64,000 nt of DNA, from contig NZ_CP108427.1 in the NCBI RefSeq assembly GCF_035982055.1, forward strand, positions 1,240,001 to 1,304,000, written 5' to 3'. Origin of the DNA: Streptomyces sp. NBC_01288 (GTDB lineage: Bacteria; Actinomycetota; Actinomycetes; Streptomycetales; Streptomycetaceae). The translations under genes were made by a program, and so were the position numbers. Positions 26,468 through 35,805 of this stretch are shown here, piece by piece; the first letter of the stretch is position 1, and every line of letters starts with the position of its first letter. The notes beneath the pieces were generated by a model that was given only the letters and a program-made list of their open reading frames with translations, was not told the DNA's origin and searched no databases.

Positions 26468-27949
26468 ATGTCCGACGCCCTTGCCCGACCCGCCGAAGCG
26501 GGTTCCTCCGCTCCGCCGAGGTCGAACGCCGTCGTCGCGGTGCTGGCCCTCGCCGGAATCGTCGTCTCGCTCATGCAGACCCTGGTGATCCCGATCATCC
26601 CGGAGCTGCCGAAGTACCTGAACGCCTCCGCGTCGAACACGGCGTGGGCGGTCACCGCGACGCTGCTGGCCGCGGCCGTGGCCACCCCGGTCGTGGGCCG
26701 CCTCGGCGACATGTTCGGCAAGCGCCGGATGCTGCTGACCAGCATCATTCTGCTGGTGACGGGCTCGGTCGTCTGCGCCCTGGCCGACTCGCTGGTCCCG
26801 ATGGTCATCGGCCGCGCGCTCCAGGGGCTGGCCGCCGCGGTCGTCCCGCTCGGCATCAGCATCATGCGCGATGTGCTGCCCAGCGACCGGCTGGCCGGCT
26901 CCACCGCGCTGATGAGCGCCTCGCTCGGCGTCGGCGGTGCCCTGGGTCTGCCCTCGGCCGCCTTCCTCGCCGACCGCTACGACTGGCACATCCTCTTCTG
27001 GGTCTCCGCCGTCCTCGGCGCCCTGTCCTTCCTGCTGGTCCTGCTGGTCGTGCCCGAGTCCAAGGTCCGCACCGGCGGACGCTTCGACCTGGTCGGCTCA
27101 CTCGGGCTCTCCGCCGGACTGATCTCCCTGCTGCTCGCGATCTCCAAGGGCTCCGACTGGGGCTGGACGAGCGCGACGACCCTCGCCCTCGGCTTCGCCG
27201 CCGTCGCGATCCTGCTCTCCTGGGGCTGGTACGAGCTGCGCAGTTCGCAGCCGCTGGTCGACCTCCGTACGACCGCGAAACCGCAGGTGCTGTTCACCAA
27301 CCTGGCCTCGATCGCCCTCGGCTTCTCGATGTTCGCGATGTCCCTGGTCCTCCCCCAGCTGCTGCAACTCCCCACGCAGACCGGCTACGGCCTGGGCAAG
27401 TCGATGCTGGCGGTCGGCCTGGTGCTCGCCCCGCAGGGCCTGGTCATGATGGCCATGTCCGCGGTGTCCGCCCGCGTCACCAAGTCCAAGGGCCCGAAGG
27501 TCACCCTGATGATCGGCGCCCTGATCGTGGCCTCCGGCTACGGCCTGAACATCCTCCTCATGTCCGAGGTCTGGCACCTCATCCTGGTGTCCTGCATCAT
27601 CGGTGCCGGCGTCGGCTTCACCTACGGCGCCCTGCCCGCCCTGATCATGGGCGCGGTCGACCCGTCCCAGACCGGCGCGGCGAACAGCCTCAACACCCTG
27701 ATGCGGTCCCTGGGCACCTCCTTCGCCAGTGCCATCGCCGGTGTGATCCTGGCCCAGATGACCACGGACTTCGGCGGCTACGCCCTTCCGTCGGAGAACG
27801 GCTTCAAGGTGGTCATGGCGATCGGTGCCGGAGCCGCGCTGCTGGCCTTCTTCCTCGCGAGCCTGATTCCCAAGGGCCGTAGGGCAGTTGAGGCACCCGC
27901 CGACAAGGAGCCGACCCCGGCTCCCGAGGTCGCCGAGGCCACGGCGTAA
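26468..27949 (+). CDS. DHA2-type MFS efflux transporter
   Basis: The 493-residue protein has 14 predicted membrane helices. Motif A is GRLGDMFGKRRMLL and the motif C region is SLGVGGALGLPSAAFLADRYDWHI. The entry loop LVIPIIPELPKYLNAS matches EmrB/QacA-type exporters. It should expel a hydrophobic or anionic compound by proton exchange. GGAGG lies eight bases before ATG 26468. It is preceded by two MarR-type operators and followed by a strong terminator, with the carboxylesterase next on the same strand. Linkage to a MarR protein, a dehydrogenase and an esterase suggests a detoxification unit; that is inference. Confidence 0.88.
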   Translation: MSDALARPAEAGSSAPPRSNAVVAVLALAGIVVSLMQTLVIPIIPELPKYLNASASNTAWAVTATLLAAAVATPVVGRLGDMFGKRRMLLTSIILLVTGSVVCALADSLVPMVIGRALQGLAAAVVPLGISIMRDVLPSDRLAGSTALMSASLGVGGALGLPSAAFLADRYDWHILFWVSAVLGALSFLLVLLVVPESKVRTGGRFDLVGSLGLSAGLISLLLAISKGSDWGWTSATTLALGFAAVAILLSWGWYELRSSQPLVDLRTTAKPQVLFTNLASIALGFSMFAMSLVLPQLLQLPTQTGYGLGKSMLAVGLVLAPQGLVMMAMSAVSARVTKSKGPKVTLMIGALIVASGYGLNILLMSEVWHLILVSCIIGAGVGFTYGALPALIMGAVDPSQTGAANSLNTLMRSLGTSFASAIAGVILAQMTTDFGGYALPSENGFKVVMAIGAGAALLAFFLASLIPKGRRAVEAPADKEPTPAPEVAEATA

Positions 27950-27972
27950 GGCAGTCTGGCCATCGAGCACAC

Positions 27973-28011
27973 GGCGGTCGCCGTCCCGCGCGGTACGGGA
28001 CGGCGACCGCC
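27973..28011 (+). terminator. Strong hairpin terminator after MFS gene
   Basis: A perfect 15-bp stem (27973-27987 with 27997-28011) with a 9-base loop lies 24 bases after the stop. It should largely separate the MFS gene from the esterase gene. Confidence 0.82.
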
Positions 28012-28063
28012 CTCCGCTCGTCCGCACGCCCCGCACGCCCCGGCACACAACGAGGAGTCCACG

Positions 28064-29635
28064 ATGACGACACCCAACTCCCGTGACACGGCGGCCGGTT
28101 CGGCCGAGGCGCCCGTCGTACGTTTCGGCGCCGGTGCGGTGCGCGGGCGGCGGGAGGACGGGCTGGCGGTCTTCCGCGGCATCCCGTTCGCCGAACCGCC
28201 CGTCGGGGAGGCCCGGTTCCAGGCACCCCGACCGGTGCGCGGCTGGGACGGCGTGCGCGAGGCCCGCGACTTCGGTCCGCCACCCCCGCAGGAGTCCGGA
28301 TTCCAGGGCCGCAGGGGCGTGGTGGAGGGACCGACGGGCGACGACTGGCTGACCGTCAACGTGTGGACACCCGCGCCCGATCCGACCGCCCGCCGACCGG
28401 TCATGGTGTGGATCTACGGCGGCGCCTACAAGCTGGGACACGCGGGCAGCCCCGGCTACGACGCCCAACACATCGCCCGCGACGGCGACTTGGTGGTCGT
28501 GACCTTCAACTACCGCGTCGGCATCGAGGGGTTCGCCCGGATCGACGGCGCCCCCGCGAACCGCGGGCTGCTCGACCAGGTGGCCGCGCTGGAGTGGGTG
28601 CGGGAGAACATCACCGCGTTCGGCGGCGACCCCGAACAGGTCACCGTCTTCGGCGAGTCGGCCGGTGCCGGATCGGTGGCCTCGCTGCTGGTCATGCCGA
28701 GCGCCGCCGGACTGTTCCACCGGGCCGTCGCGCAGAGTACGCCGGGCCCCTTCCTCTCCGACGAGTTGGCCAGGGACATCGCGTCCGCGATCGCCGCCGA
28801 GGCGGGACTGCGCCCCACGGCCGCCGACCTCGCGACCGTGGACCCGCGTCAACTGCCCACGGCGGGCGAGACGTTGACCGCCAAGATGGACCGATACGAG
28901 GACCGCTGGGGCGGCCTCGCGCACACACTGAGCCCCTTCGCACCCGTCGTCGACGGCGAGGTGCTGCCCACCACACCCTGGCAGGGTGTCGCGGCGGGTG
29001 CGGCCCGGGACGTGGAACTGATCCTGGGTCACAACCGGGACGAGTTCCGCCTGTTCACCGTGCTCGGCGGCCGACTCGGGAAGATCACCGAGGAGGACGC
29101 GTCGTCCGCACTGCGCCGGTTCGGCCCGGGCCCTGATGCCGAACAGGCCTATCGCAGCGCCTTCCCGGACGCCTCCCCGGGTGAGCTGTACGAACTCGTC
29201 CACTCCGACCGGGTGTTCCGCATGCCCTGCCTCCACCTCGCGCACGCGCAGGCCGCCGCGGGCGGACGCGTCCACGTCTACGAACTCACGTGGCCCGCAC
29301 CGGGGTTGGGCGGAGTGCTGGGCGCCTGCCACGGCCTCGACATCCCGCTGCTGTTCGGCACGTTCACCGCCGACCTGGGGAATCTGTTGTTCGCCGATGT
29401 CGTGCCCTCGGCCGAGGCGTTGGCGCTGTCGTCCCGTTTCCGGGCGTCCTGGACGGCGTTCGCGCGGACGGGTGACCCGGGGTGGCCCGCGTACGACACC
29501 GAGAGGCGGGCGGTGCAGGTGCTGGACGCGGAGCCCGTGGTCACGGCGTATCCGGAGGAGGCCTCGCGGCGGCTGTGGGAGGGGTATGCCTTCGGCGCGG
29601 CGACCTTGGCCGAGCAGACCGGGCGATCCGAGTAA
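28064..29635 (+). CDS. Type B carboxylesterase
   Basis: The 523-residue enzyme of the COesterase family has RGIPFAEPPVGEARF near the N-terminus, the oxyanion loop WIYGGAYKLGH, and the nucleophile elbow FGESAGAGS with Ser199. The catalytic His is in GACHGLDIPLLFG. It hydrolyses carboxylic esters. No signal peptide is seen, so it is probably cytoplasmic. GAGGAG precedes ATG 28064 at good distance. It follows the MFS gene behind a terminator and carries no copy of the MarR operator of its own, so joint control is uncertain. Confidence 0.88.
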   Translation: MTTPNSRDTAAGSAEAPVVRFGAGAVRGRREDGLAVFRGIPFAEPPVGEARFQAPRPVRGWDGVREARDFGPPPPQESGFQGRRGVVEGPTGDDWLTVNVWTPAPDPTARRPVMVWIYGGAYKLGHAGSPGYDAQHIARDGDLVVVTFNYRVGIEGFARIDGAPANRGLLDQVAALEWVRENITAFGGDPEQVTVFGESAGAGSVASLLVMPSAAGLFHRAVAQSTPGPFLSDELARDIASAIAAEAGLRPTAADLATVDPRQLPTAGETLTAKMDRYEDRWGGLAHTLSPFAPVVDGEVLPTTPWQGVAAGAARDVELILGHNRDEFRLFTVLGGRLGKITEEDASSALRRFGPGPDAEQAYRSAFPDASPGELYELVHSDRVFRMPCLHLAHAQAAAGGRVHVYELTWPAPGLGGVLGACHGLDIPLLFGTFTADLGNLLFADVVPSAEALALSSRFRASWTAFARTGDPGWPAYDTERRAVQVLDAEPVVTAYPEEASRRLWEGYAFGAATLAEQTGRSE

Positions 29636-29775
29636 GCGGCCTCGATCGGCGAGCTGAGGAGAGGCGCCGCGGTCGGCGGCATCGCGCGCGTGGAGGGTCG
29701 TAGGGGCCACGCCCATGCCCGGTCGGCGAGCGGTTCCTCGCCCCTCCTGGTGGTAGGCCTGTCTCCCCCGTCACC

Positions 29776-30249
29776 TCACCCGCCCAAGTCCTCTCCCTTC
29801 CTGGCCACCATCCGCTCCAACCGGTCGAAGCGCTCATGCAACGCCCGCACCGCCTCCTCGCCCAACTCCTCCGCCCCGTGGGCGAGATGATGCCGGCGAC
29901 GCTGTTCGCGGCCGACGAACCATGTGGCCAGGGCCGCCGTGACGAGGCCGTACGTGGTGATACCGGTGACCATGACCACCGAGCCGACGACGCGGCCCCA
30001 CAGGGTCACCGGGTAGAAGTCGCCGTATCCGACGGTGGTCGCCGTCTCGATCGACCACCACAGGGCCTTCGGGTACGTCGTCAGATTGGCGCCGCGCGCT
30101 CCCTGTTCGGCGGCGACCACCGCCCAGGAACCGACGAGCATGACCACGCCGAGTACCGCCGTCGCCGCGCCCGCCGTCTTCAGGTGGAGCGAGCGGCCCT
30201 GCTTGCCGAGCAGCAACTCGACCGCCCTGGTGAGGAATCCGGGCAGCAT
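29776..30249 (-). CDS. Small two-TM potassium channel
   Basis: The 157-residue protein has one transmembrane helix (TAGAATAVLGVVMLVGSWAVV), a pore loop with the K+ selectivity filter TATTVGYGDF, a second helix (VVGSVVMVTGITTYGLVTAALATWF) and a charged coiled-coil tail (EEAVRALHERFDRLERMV). This is the Ion_trans_2 layout, forming a tetrameric K+ channel. ATG 30249 was chosen because AAGGAG lies five bases upstream; the frame itself starts two codons earlier at a GTG that overlaps that site. Confidence 0.88.
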   Translation of the reverse strand: MLPGFLTRAVELLLGKQGRSLHLKTAGAATAVLGVVMLVGSWAVVAAEQGARGANLTTYPKALWWSIETATTVGYGDFYPVTLWGRVVGSVVMVTGITTYGLVTAALATWFVGREQRRRHHLAHGAEELGEEAVRALHERFDRLERMVARKGEDLGG

Positions 30250-30459
30250 GGTCACTCCTTCGCGTCAGCGTGGCGGGCGGCCGGCCGGAGCTGTCCCGGC
30301 CTGGGGCCAGTGTCGGGGCGGGCGGGGGTACGGGCATGCCGGGCGGGGCGTTCGAGTTGCCGTACGACCTGCGGCGTTGTGCGCTGGGGGCACTGCTTCG
30401 CCGCCCGACCGATCACCCCGGAACGCAACCGACCGCCCCACAAGACGGAGGACCCTGCC

Positions 30460-30807
30460 ATGACCGCGGAACCCCGAGCCGTGCCGGAGACCTTCGCGTT
30501 CACCTGTGGTGACTGCGGCCACTGCTGGGAGGCCACCTTCCAGGTGATGTTCTTCACCAACCCGACCGACGCCTCCGGGCTGACCACTCAGGAGTACGTC
30601 GACGAGGAGGGCAAGGCCCTCAGGTCACCCCTCGCCGACGCGATCTGCCCCAAGTGCGGCGGCCGCACGGTGCATGTGCTGGAGGCGGGACTCGCGGCGC
30701 GGGCGCGCCGCGCGGAACACGAACCCCGGCCGCCGCGCGAGCCCCATGAGCATCGTCTGCATCTACCGCACCGGCATTCCGGCCCGCCGGAGGACGGGGC
30801 ACGCTGA
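30460..30807 (+). CDS. Zinc-ribbon hypothetical protein
   Basis: The 115-residue protein has FTCGDCGHCWEATFQV near the start and DAICPKCGG about 55 residues later, so two CxxC pairs form a probable zinc ribbon. The C-terminal 30 residues are His/Pro/Arg-rich and disordered. The function is unknown. ATG 30460 follows a GGAGGACC ribosome site; the frame is open far upstream but overlaps the channel gene on the other strand there. Confidence 0.7.
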   Translation: MTAEPRAVPETFAFTCGDCGHCWEATFQVMFFTNPTDASGLTTQEYVDEEGKALRSPLADAICPKCGGRTVHVLEAGLAARARRAEHEPRPPREPHEHRLHLPHRHSGPPEDGAR

Positions 30808-31365
30808 GTCGCCGGGCACCCCGGGGGACGCTGCAACCCGGCGTGCCCCTCACCCTGGAGGACTCGACTCACTGGTGTGCCGCCTGCCCGAGCGGACGGC
30901 ACACCCACGCGCGCCCCTCCACCCCCAGCGGACGAGACGGTCTGCCGCGCCGGGCACCCGGAAGTCGCCGCACCCGGGGTGCCCTCCACCCCGGAGGACG
31001 AGGCTGGCGAGCCACTCGCCGGAAGGAACGGTTCACCCAGCCGCCCTCACCCCGTGTGAACGGCCCGCTCCTCGCCCCGCAGGACGGAGTCCGCCGACAT
31101 GTCCCCCACCCGGAAGAACAGCGGGCACGCCCAAGCACACCCTCGCTCCACAGACCGGCGCGCCCAGCCGCACTCCCCCACCCGGAGGACCGGACACCCC
31201 GGCCGATCTCCCACCCACAAGGGCGCGCCACCCTGCCCTGCCTCCCGCCTGCGAGCACACACCCCCTACCCCCCGTCACTCACCCGAACGGCCCCCTCCA
31301 CTGGAGGGCCCGCCGACCCGGTGGTGCGCTGGGGACACACCTGCCACTCCCCCGGAGGCCCCGCC
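30808..31365 (+). repeat. Gene-free periodic CACCCGGAGGAC-type region
   Basis: This stretch of 558 bp is C-rich with long frames open in several phases, which mirrors composition rather than coding. Variants of CACCCGGAGGAC or CACCCGGAAG recur about every 30-40 bp (for example near 30850, 31000, 31110, 31180). It looks like a degenerate minisatellite leading into the lipoprotein gene. The first of the many GGAGG motifs with a good start is that of the next gene. Confidence 0.45.
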
Positions 31366-32256
31366 ATGCACCGTCGCCCGCCCTCCCGACCCGCCGGCCC
31401 TGTCCGTGTCCTCGCCTCGGTCCTCGCGGCAGGCGCCCTGCTGACCTGCGCGGCCTGCTCCGGCGGAGGCGACAGCAACGGCGGCGGTGCGGACCACGAC
31501 ACCGCCTCCGACGTAGCCGCCTCCCCCCTCGCCGCCGAGTCCCCGCTCGCTTCACCCCGTACCGGGAAGTCCGCCTCGCCGCGCGCCGAGAAGTCCGCCG
31601 CCGCCGTCCTCACCCCGGCCGGAGCCAAGGCCGCGCTCATCACCGAGGCCGATCTCGAAGACAGCTGGACGCAGGTCAAGGGCGCCGCCGGCTGGGGCGA
31701 CAAGCTGGTCGTCGGGAAGGTCGACGTCGCCGACTTCCTCACCGCGAAGACGAACGCCGCCGACTGCCAGAAACTGCTCGACGCGCTCTACGACGACACC
31801 CTCCTCGGCAAGCCGTCCGGCGCGTCCGCGCTGACCGGGTTCGAGGAGAGCGACTCGCGGCTGCTGTACCAGGTCGCCGCCTACGACCGGGCCGCGCTCG
31901 GTGCCTCACTGAACTGGCTGAAGACGCTGCCGGTGAAATGCGACCAGTTCACCGCGACGGACTCCAAGGGCGGCCACAGGACGGTCCAGGTCATCGAGGA
32001 CCCGGTGCCCTCCGTGGGCGACGCCCGCCAGGGTCTCCAGGTCACCGTCACGGGCACGAGCGGCAACGAACCCACCACGCTCACCGTGCAGTTGGCCGTC
32101 GTCCGGGTCGGCACCGACGCGATCACCGTCACCTCCGGCGGCCTCGACGGCACCGAGAGCGACACGACCAAGACAGCCGTACAGGACGGCACTTCGCATC
32201 TGAAGGACGTCCTGGCCGGCCGGACCCCTCCCGCCCAACCCGGCAACCTGGACTGA
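31366..32256 (+). CDS. Secreted lipoprotein, unknown function
   Basis: The 296-residue protein has a lipoprotein signal peptide (RPAGPVRVLASVLAAGALLTCAAC) with lipobox TCAAC and a Gly/Ser/Ala-rich linker. A folded domain starts near LTPAGAKAALITEADLEDSWTQV. This resembles Streptomyces cell-envelope lipoproteins with a PknH-sensor-like or LpqN-like fold (beta strands, paired Cys in DCQKLLDALYDD and VKCDQF). ATG 31366 follows GGAGG at seven bases. The longer frame from 31099 is proline-rich and not considered coding. Role unknown. Confidence 0.8.
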   Translation: MHRRPPSRPAGPVRVLASVLAAGALLTCAACSGGGDSNGGGADHDTASDVAASPLAAESPLASPRTGKSASPRAEKSAAAVLTPAGAKAALITEADLEDSWTQVKGAAGWGDKLVVGKVDVADFLTAKTNAADCQKLLDALYDDTLLGKPSGASALTGFEESDSRLLYQVAAYDRAALGASLNWLKTLPVKCDQFTATDSKGGHRTVQVIEDPVPSVGDARQGLQVTVTGTSGNEPTTLTVQLAVVRVGTDAITVTSGGLDGTESDTTKTAVQDGTSHLKDVLAGRTPPAQPGNLD

Positions 32257-32391
32257 CAGTTCACCGAATCCGCCACTCCCGGAGGACATCGGCCGGAACA
32301 TTCGTCCCGAGCGCCGCGAACCCTTGGGCCGAGTGATCACCTGACGGCACAATGGAGTTGACGAGTCAGACCGGCGACAAGGAGCCACGAC

Positions 32392-33204
32392 GTGAGTGAC
32401 AGCGACACCCCGGCAGAGGGACCTACCCGGCTCAACACCGGTGTGGCGCACAACGCCCGCGTGTGGAACTACTGGATCGGCGGCAAGGACAACTACGAGA
32501 TCGACCAGCAGGTAGGCGAGCACGTCGCCGGGATGTTCCCGGTGATCCGTGAAGTGGCGCGCGCCGACCGGGACTTCCTCGGCCGCGCGGTGCGCTTCCT
32601 CGCCACCGAACGCGGGGTGCGGCAGTTCCTCGACATCGGCACCGGACTGCCGACGGTCGACAACACCCACGAGATCGCCCAGCGCGTCGCACCCGACGCA
32701 CGCATCGTCTACGTCGACAACGACCCGCTGGTGCTGATCCACGCCCGCACCCTGCTCACCAGCACGCCCGAGGGCGTCACCGACTACATCGACGCGGACG
32801 TGCACGACCCGGCGTCGATCGTCCAACGGGCCGCCGGCACGCTGGACTTCGAGCGTCCCGTCGCGGTGATGATGCTCGGCATCCTCAACTTCATCCTCGA
32901 CACCGAGGACGCCCGGAACGTCGTACGCGAGGTCATGGCCGCGGTCCCCTCGGGCAGTTTCCTGGTCCTCACGCACCCCACCTTCGACGCCGACCTCGGC
33001 GGCGAGGGCAACGTCCCGGCCATGGAGTTCTGGAACGAGAACGCCACTCCCCCGATCACCGCCCGCAGCCGCGCGGACGTCGCCGCGTTCTTCGAGGGGC
33101 TCGACCTCCTCGACCCGGGCCTGGTGCCGTGCTCGCGCTGGCGCCCGGAGTCCGGCTCCCCGGCCGTGGTACCGCAGTTCGGGGCGGTGGCCGTGAAACC
33201 CTGA
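32392..33204 (+). CDS. DUF574-type SAM-dependent methyltransferase (second copy)
   Basis: The 270-residue paralog of the gene at 21101 is the same length. It keeps ARVWNYWIGGKDNYEID, FLDIGTGLPTVDN, IVYVDNDPLVLIHA and GILNFILDTEDA. GTG 32392 has AAGGAG eight bases upstream. It lies 40 bp before the glutamine synthetase-like gene on the same strand. Substrate unknown. The two copies in this window are divergent enough to be old paralogs rather than a recent duplication. Confidence 0.88.
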   Translation: MSDSDTPAEGPTRLNTGVAHNARVWNYWIGGKDNYEIDQQVGEHVAGMFPVIREVARADRDFLGRAVRFLATERGVRQFLDIGTGLPTVDNTHEIAQRVAPDARIVYVDNDPLVLIHARTLLTSTPEGVTDYIDADVHDPASIVQRAAGTLDFERPVAVMMLGILNFILDTEDARNVVREVMAAVPSGSFLVLTHPTFDADLGGEGNVPAMEFWNENATPPITARSRADVAAFFEGLDLLDPGLVPCSRWRPESGSPAVVPQFGAVAVKP

Positions 33205-33244
33205 CGGTGACGCCGACCGTGCAGGACGCGACCGTGGAGGACGT

Positions 33245-34648
33245 ATGACCACCCTTGCCGACCCCCTGCCCGGCGGCCGCCCCGGCGAGGTCGAGCGCGC
33301 CGCCGCGCTGGCCGCGGAGCTGACCGGGCGGGGTGTGCACGGGATCGTCCTGGCCTACGTCGACACCGCGGGCGTGGGCCGGGTGAAGACGGTCCCGACG
33401 GCGAAACTCGCCTCGGCGGCGGCCTGGGGCGTCGGCATGTCCCCGGTGTTCGACACGTTCCTCGCGAACGACTCCATCGTCACCACCGATGCCCTCGGCT
33501 CCCCGGACGGCGATCTGCGCCTTTACCCCGACCTCGACCACCTGGCCGTCCTGTCCGGCCAGCCCGGCTGGGCCTGGGCCCCGGTCGACCGCGTCACCCA
33601 GGAGGGCGAGCGCCACCCCGGGTGCAGCCGAACCTTCCTGCGCCGTACGGTCGTTGACGCGCAGCGGCTCCACGGGCTCACCTTCCGCGCGGGCATCGAG
33701 ATCGAGTGGGCACTCGGCCTGGCCACGGCACCCGACGGCGCGTTCGTCCCCGCCACGACAGGTCCGGCGTACAGCGCGACCCGCCAGGTCGAACTGAGCG
33801 ACTACGGCGCCGAGTTGCTGTCGGCCCTGGCGGCCGAGGGCGTGGACGTGGACCAGTTCCACCCCGAGTACGCGGCCGGGCAGTTCGAGCTGTCGATCGG
33901 CGCGCTCGACCCGGTCGCGGCGGCCGACCGCAGCATCCTCGTACGGCAGACGATCCGCGCGGTGTCCCAACGGCACGGTCTGCGCGCATCGTTCACGCCT
34001 GCCGTCTTCGCGCAGGGCGTCGGCAACGGCGGCCACATCCACCTCTCCGCCTGGCGCGAGAGCGCGAACCTGCACACCGGGGGCGATCGTCGCTACGGCA
34101 TGACGGCCGACGCCGAGTCCTTCGCGGCCGGTGTCCTCACCCACCTCCCGGCCCTCACCGCCGTGACCGCACCGAGCCCGGCCAGCTACTTCCGCCTCCG
34201 ACCCTCGCAATGGGCAGGGGTGTTCACCGCCTGGGGCCGCGAGACCCGCGAGGCGGCGGTACGCGTCGTCACCGGCACGGCGGGCCAACGCGCCCAGGCG
34301 GCGAACCTGGAGGTCAAGCCGGTCGACCTGGCCGCCAACCCGTATCTCGCCCTCGGCTGCCTGATCGCCGCCGGCCTCGACGGCCTGACGTCATCCGCCG
34401 CCCTGCCCGAGGAGACCACCGGAGACCCCGCGCACCTCGGCGCTCCGGAGGCCGAGACCCGGAGCGTACGACGGCTGCCGACCTCCCTCGCCGAGTCCGT
34501 CGCGGAGTTCCGCAAGGACACGCAGCTGCGGGCCGCGCTTGGACCGGTCCTCGCCGACGCGGTGATCGCCGTACGACAGGGCGAGATCGCGGCCGTGGCG
34601 GAGCTGGACGACGAGCAAGTGGCTGCTCTTTACCGCTGGAAGTACTGA
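33245..34648 (+). CDS. Glutamine synthetase-like ligase
   Basis: The 467-residue protein of the GS fold has Gln-synt_N residues near 30-60. The catalytic metal ligands are Glu152/Glu154 (GIEIEW), Glu208 (HPEYAAGQFELS) and His264 (NGGHIHLS), followed by the substrate-binding ANLEVKPVDLAANPYLALG. It departs from true GlnA in several loops and is shorter, as in gamma-glutamyl-amide/polyamine ligases of Streptomyces (GlnA2/3/4-like group) or FluG C-terminal domains. It should join glutamate to an amine using ATP, but the amine is unknown. GGAGG precedes ATG 33245. The next gene starts two bases after its stop. Confidence 0.85.
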   Translation: MTTLADPLPGGRPGEVERAAALAAELTGRGVHGIVLAYVDTAGVGRVKTVPTAKLASAAAWGVGMSPVFDTFLANDSIVTTDALGSPDGDLRLYPDLDHLAVLSGQPGWAWAPVDRVTQEGERHPGCSRTFLRRTVVDAQRLHGLTFRAGIEIEWALGLATAPDGAFVPATTGPAYSATRQVELSDYGAELLSALAAEGVDVDQFHPEYAAGQFELSIGALDPVAAADRSILVRQTIRAVSQRHGLRASFTPAVFAQGVGNGGHIHLSAWRESANLHTGGDRRYGMTADAESFAAGVLTHLPALTAVTAPSPASYFRLRPSQWAGVFTAWGRETREAAVRVVTGTAGQRAQAANLEVKPVDLAANPYLALGCLIAAGLDGLTSSAALPEETTGDPAHLGAPEAETRSVRRLPTSLAESVAEFRKDTQLRAALGPVLADAVIAVRQGEIAAVAELDDEQVAALYRWKY

Positions 34649-34650
34649 CG

Positions 34651-35790
34651 ATGGCCACTGGACCGGTCCACGAGGCGCTCGCCGCGCTGGCGTTGGTGGA
34701 CCACCACTGCCACGGAGTCGTCACCGAGGAACTGGACCGGGCGGCCTTCGAGTCGCTGCTCACCGAGGGCGACGTCTGGCCCGGCAGCGGGATCTCGCCG
34801 CTCGACAGCCCGGTCGGGATCGCCGTACGCCGTTACTGCGCACCGGTGTTGGACCTGGAGCGGCACGCGCCCGCCGACGAATACCTTGCCCGGCGAGCCG
34901 AGTTGGGGCCGCACGAGGTCAACCGGCGTTTCCTGGCCGCCGCGGGCACCACCGTCTTCTGCGTCGACACAGGATTCGCCCCGCATCACATCACCTCGCC
35001 CACCGAACTCGCGGAGGCGGCGGGCGCCGTAGCCCATGAGGTCGTACGGCTCGAAGCCGTCGCCGAATCCGTGGCCGCGCGGGGCGTCGAACCGGACGGG
35101 TACGCGGACGCGTTCCGGGCCGCCGCGCTGGACGCGGTGCGGCGGCCGGGAGTGGTGGCGGTGAAGTCGGTCGCCGCGTACCGGACGGGGTTCGATCTCG
35201 ACCCGGCCAGGCCCTCGGAGGCGGAGGTGACCGCGGCGGCCCGTGCTTGGCTGGCCCGTGGCGGGCGGCTCGAAGACCCGGTCCTGGTACGGCAGTTGCT
35301 GTGGACCGCGGTCGACCTGGGGCTGCCGCTCCAGCTCCACACGGGGTTCGGCGACAACGACATCCGGCTGCACCGCACCGACCCCGCGCTGCTCACGGAC
35401 TGGCTGCACCTGACCGCGGGGACGATTCCGGTGCTGCTTCTGCACTGCTGGCCGTATCAGCGTCAGGCCGGATACCTGGCGGCCGTCTTCGAACAGGTGT
35501 ACCTGGACGTGGGGCTCACCCTGCACCATGTTGGACCGGTCCGGGCGCGGGCCGTGCTGGCGGAGGCGATGGAGATCACACCGTTCCGCAAACTTTTGTA
35601 CAGCTCTGACGCCTATGGTCTTGCGGAGTTCTATGGGCTCGGAGCACTGGCGTTCCGCCGAGGTCTTGGGGATCTGCTCCAGGAGCGGGTGGACGCCGAC
35701 GAACTGGGCCTGCCCGACGCGCTGCGGCTGGCACGCTGGGCGGGGGCCGACAACGCCCGCCGGGTCTACCGGCTATCCGACGGACACTGA
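34651..35790 (+). CDS. Amidohydrolase, FluG N-domain-like
   Basis: The 379-residue TIM-barrel amidohydrolase has the metal motif VDHHCHG (residues 17-22), LQLHTGFGDND, LLLHCWPYQRQAGYLA and LYSSDAYG. It resembles the N-terminal amidohydrolase domain of fungal FluG, whose C-terminal half is a glutamine synthetase-like domain. Here the two halves are separate adjacent genes, translationally coupled with a 2-bp gap. It probably hydrolyses the amide made by, or competing with, the upstream ligase; the direction is inference. No ribosome site is visible, which supports coupling. Confidence 0.83.
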   Translation: MATGPVHEALAALALVDHHCHGVVTEELDRAAFESLLTEGDVWPGSGISPLDSPVGIAVRRYCAPVLDLERHAPADEYLARRAELGPHEVNRRFLAAAGTTVFCVDTGFAPHHITSPTELAEAAGAVAHEVVRLEAVAESVAARGVEPDGYADAFRAAALDAVRRPGVVAVKSVAAYRTGFDLDPARPSEAEVTAAARAWLARGGRLEDPVLVRQLLWTAVDLGLPLQLHTGFGDNDIRLHRTDPALLTDWLHLTAGTIPVLLLHCWPYQRQAGYLAAVFEQVYLDVGLTLHHVGPVRARAVLAEAMEITPFRKLLYSSDAYGLAEFYGLGALAFRRGLGDLLQERVDADELGLPDALRLARWAGADNARRVYRLSDGH

Positions 35791-35805
35791 AAGTATGATC
35801 AAGCA

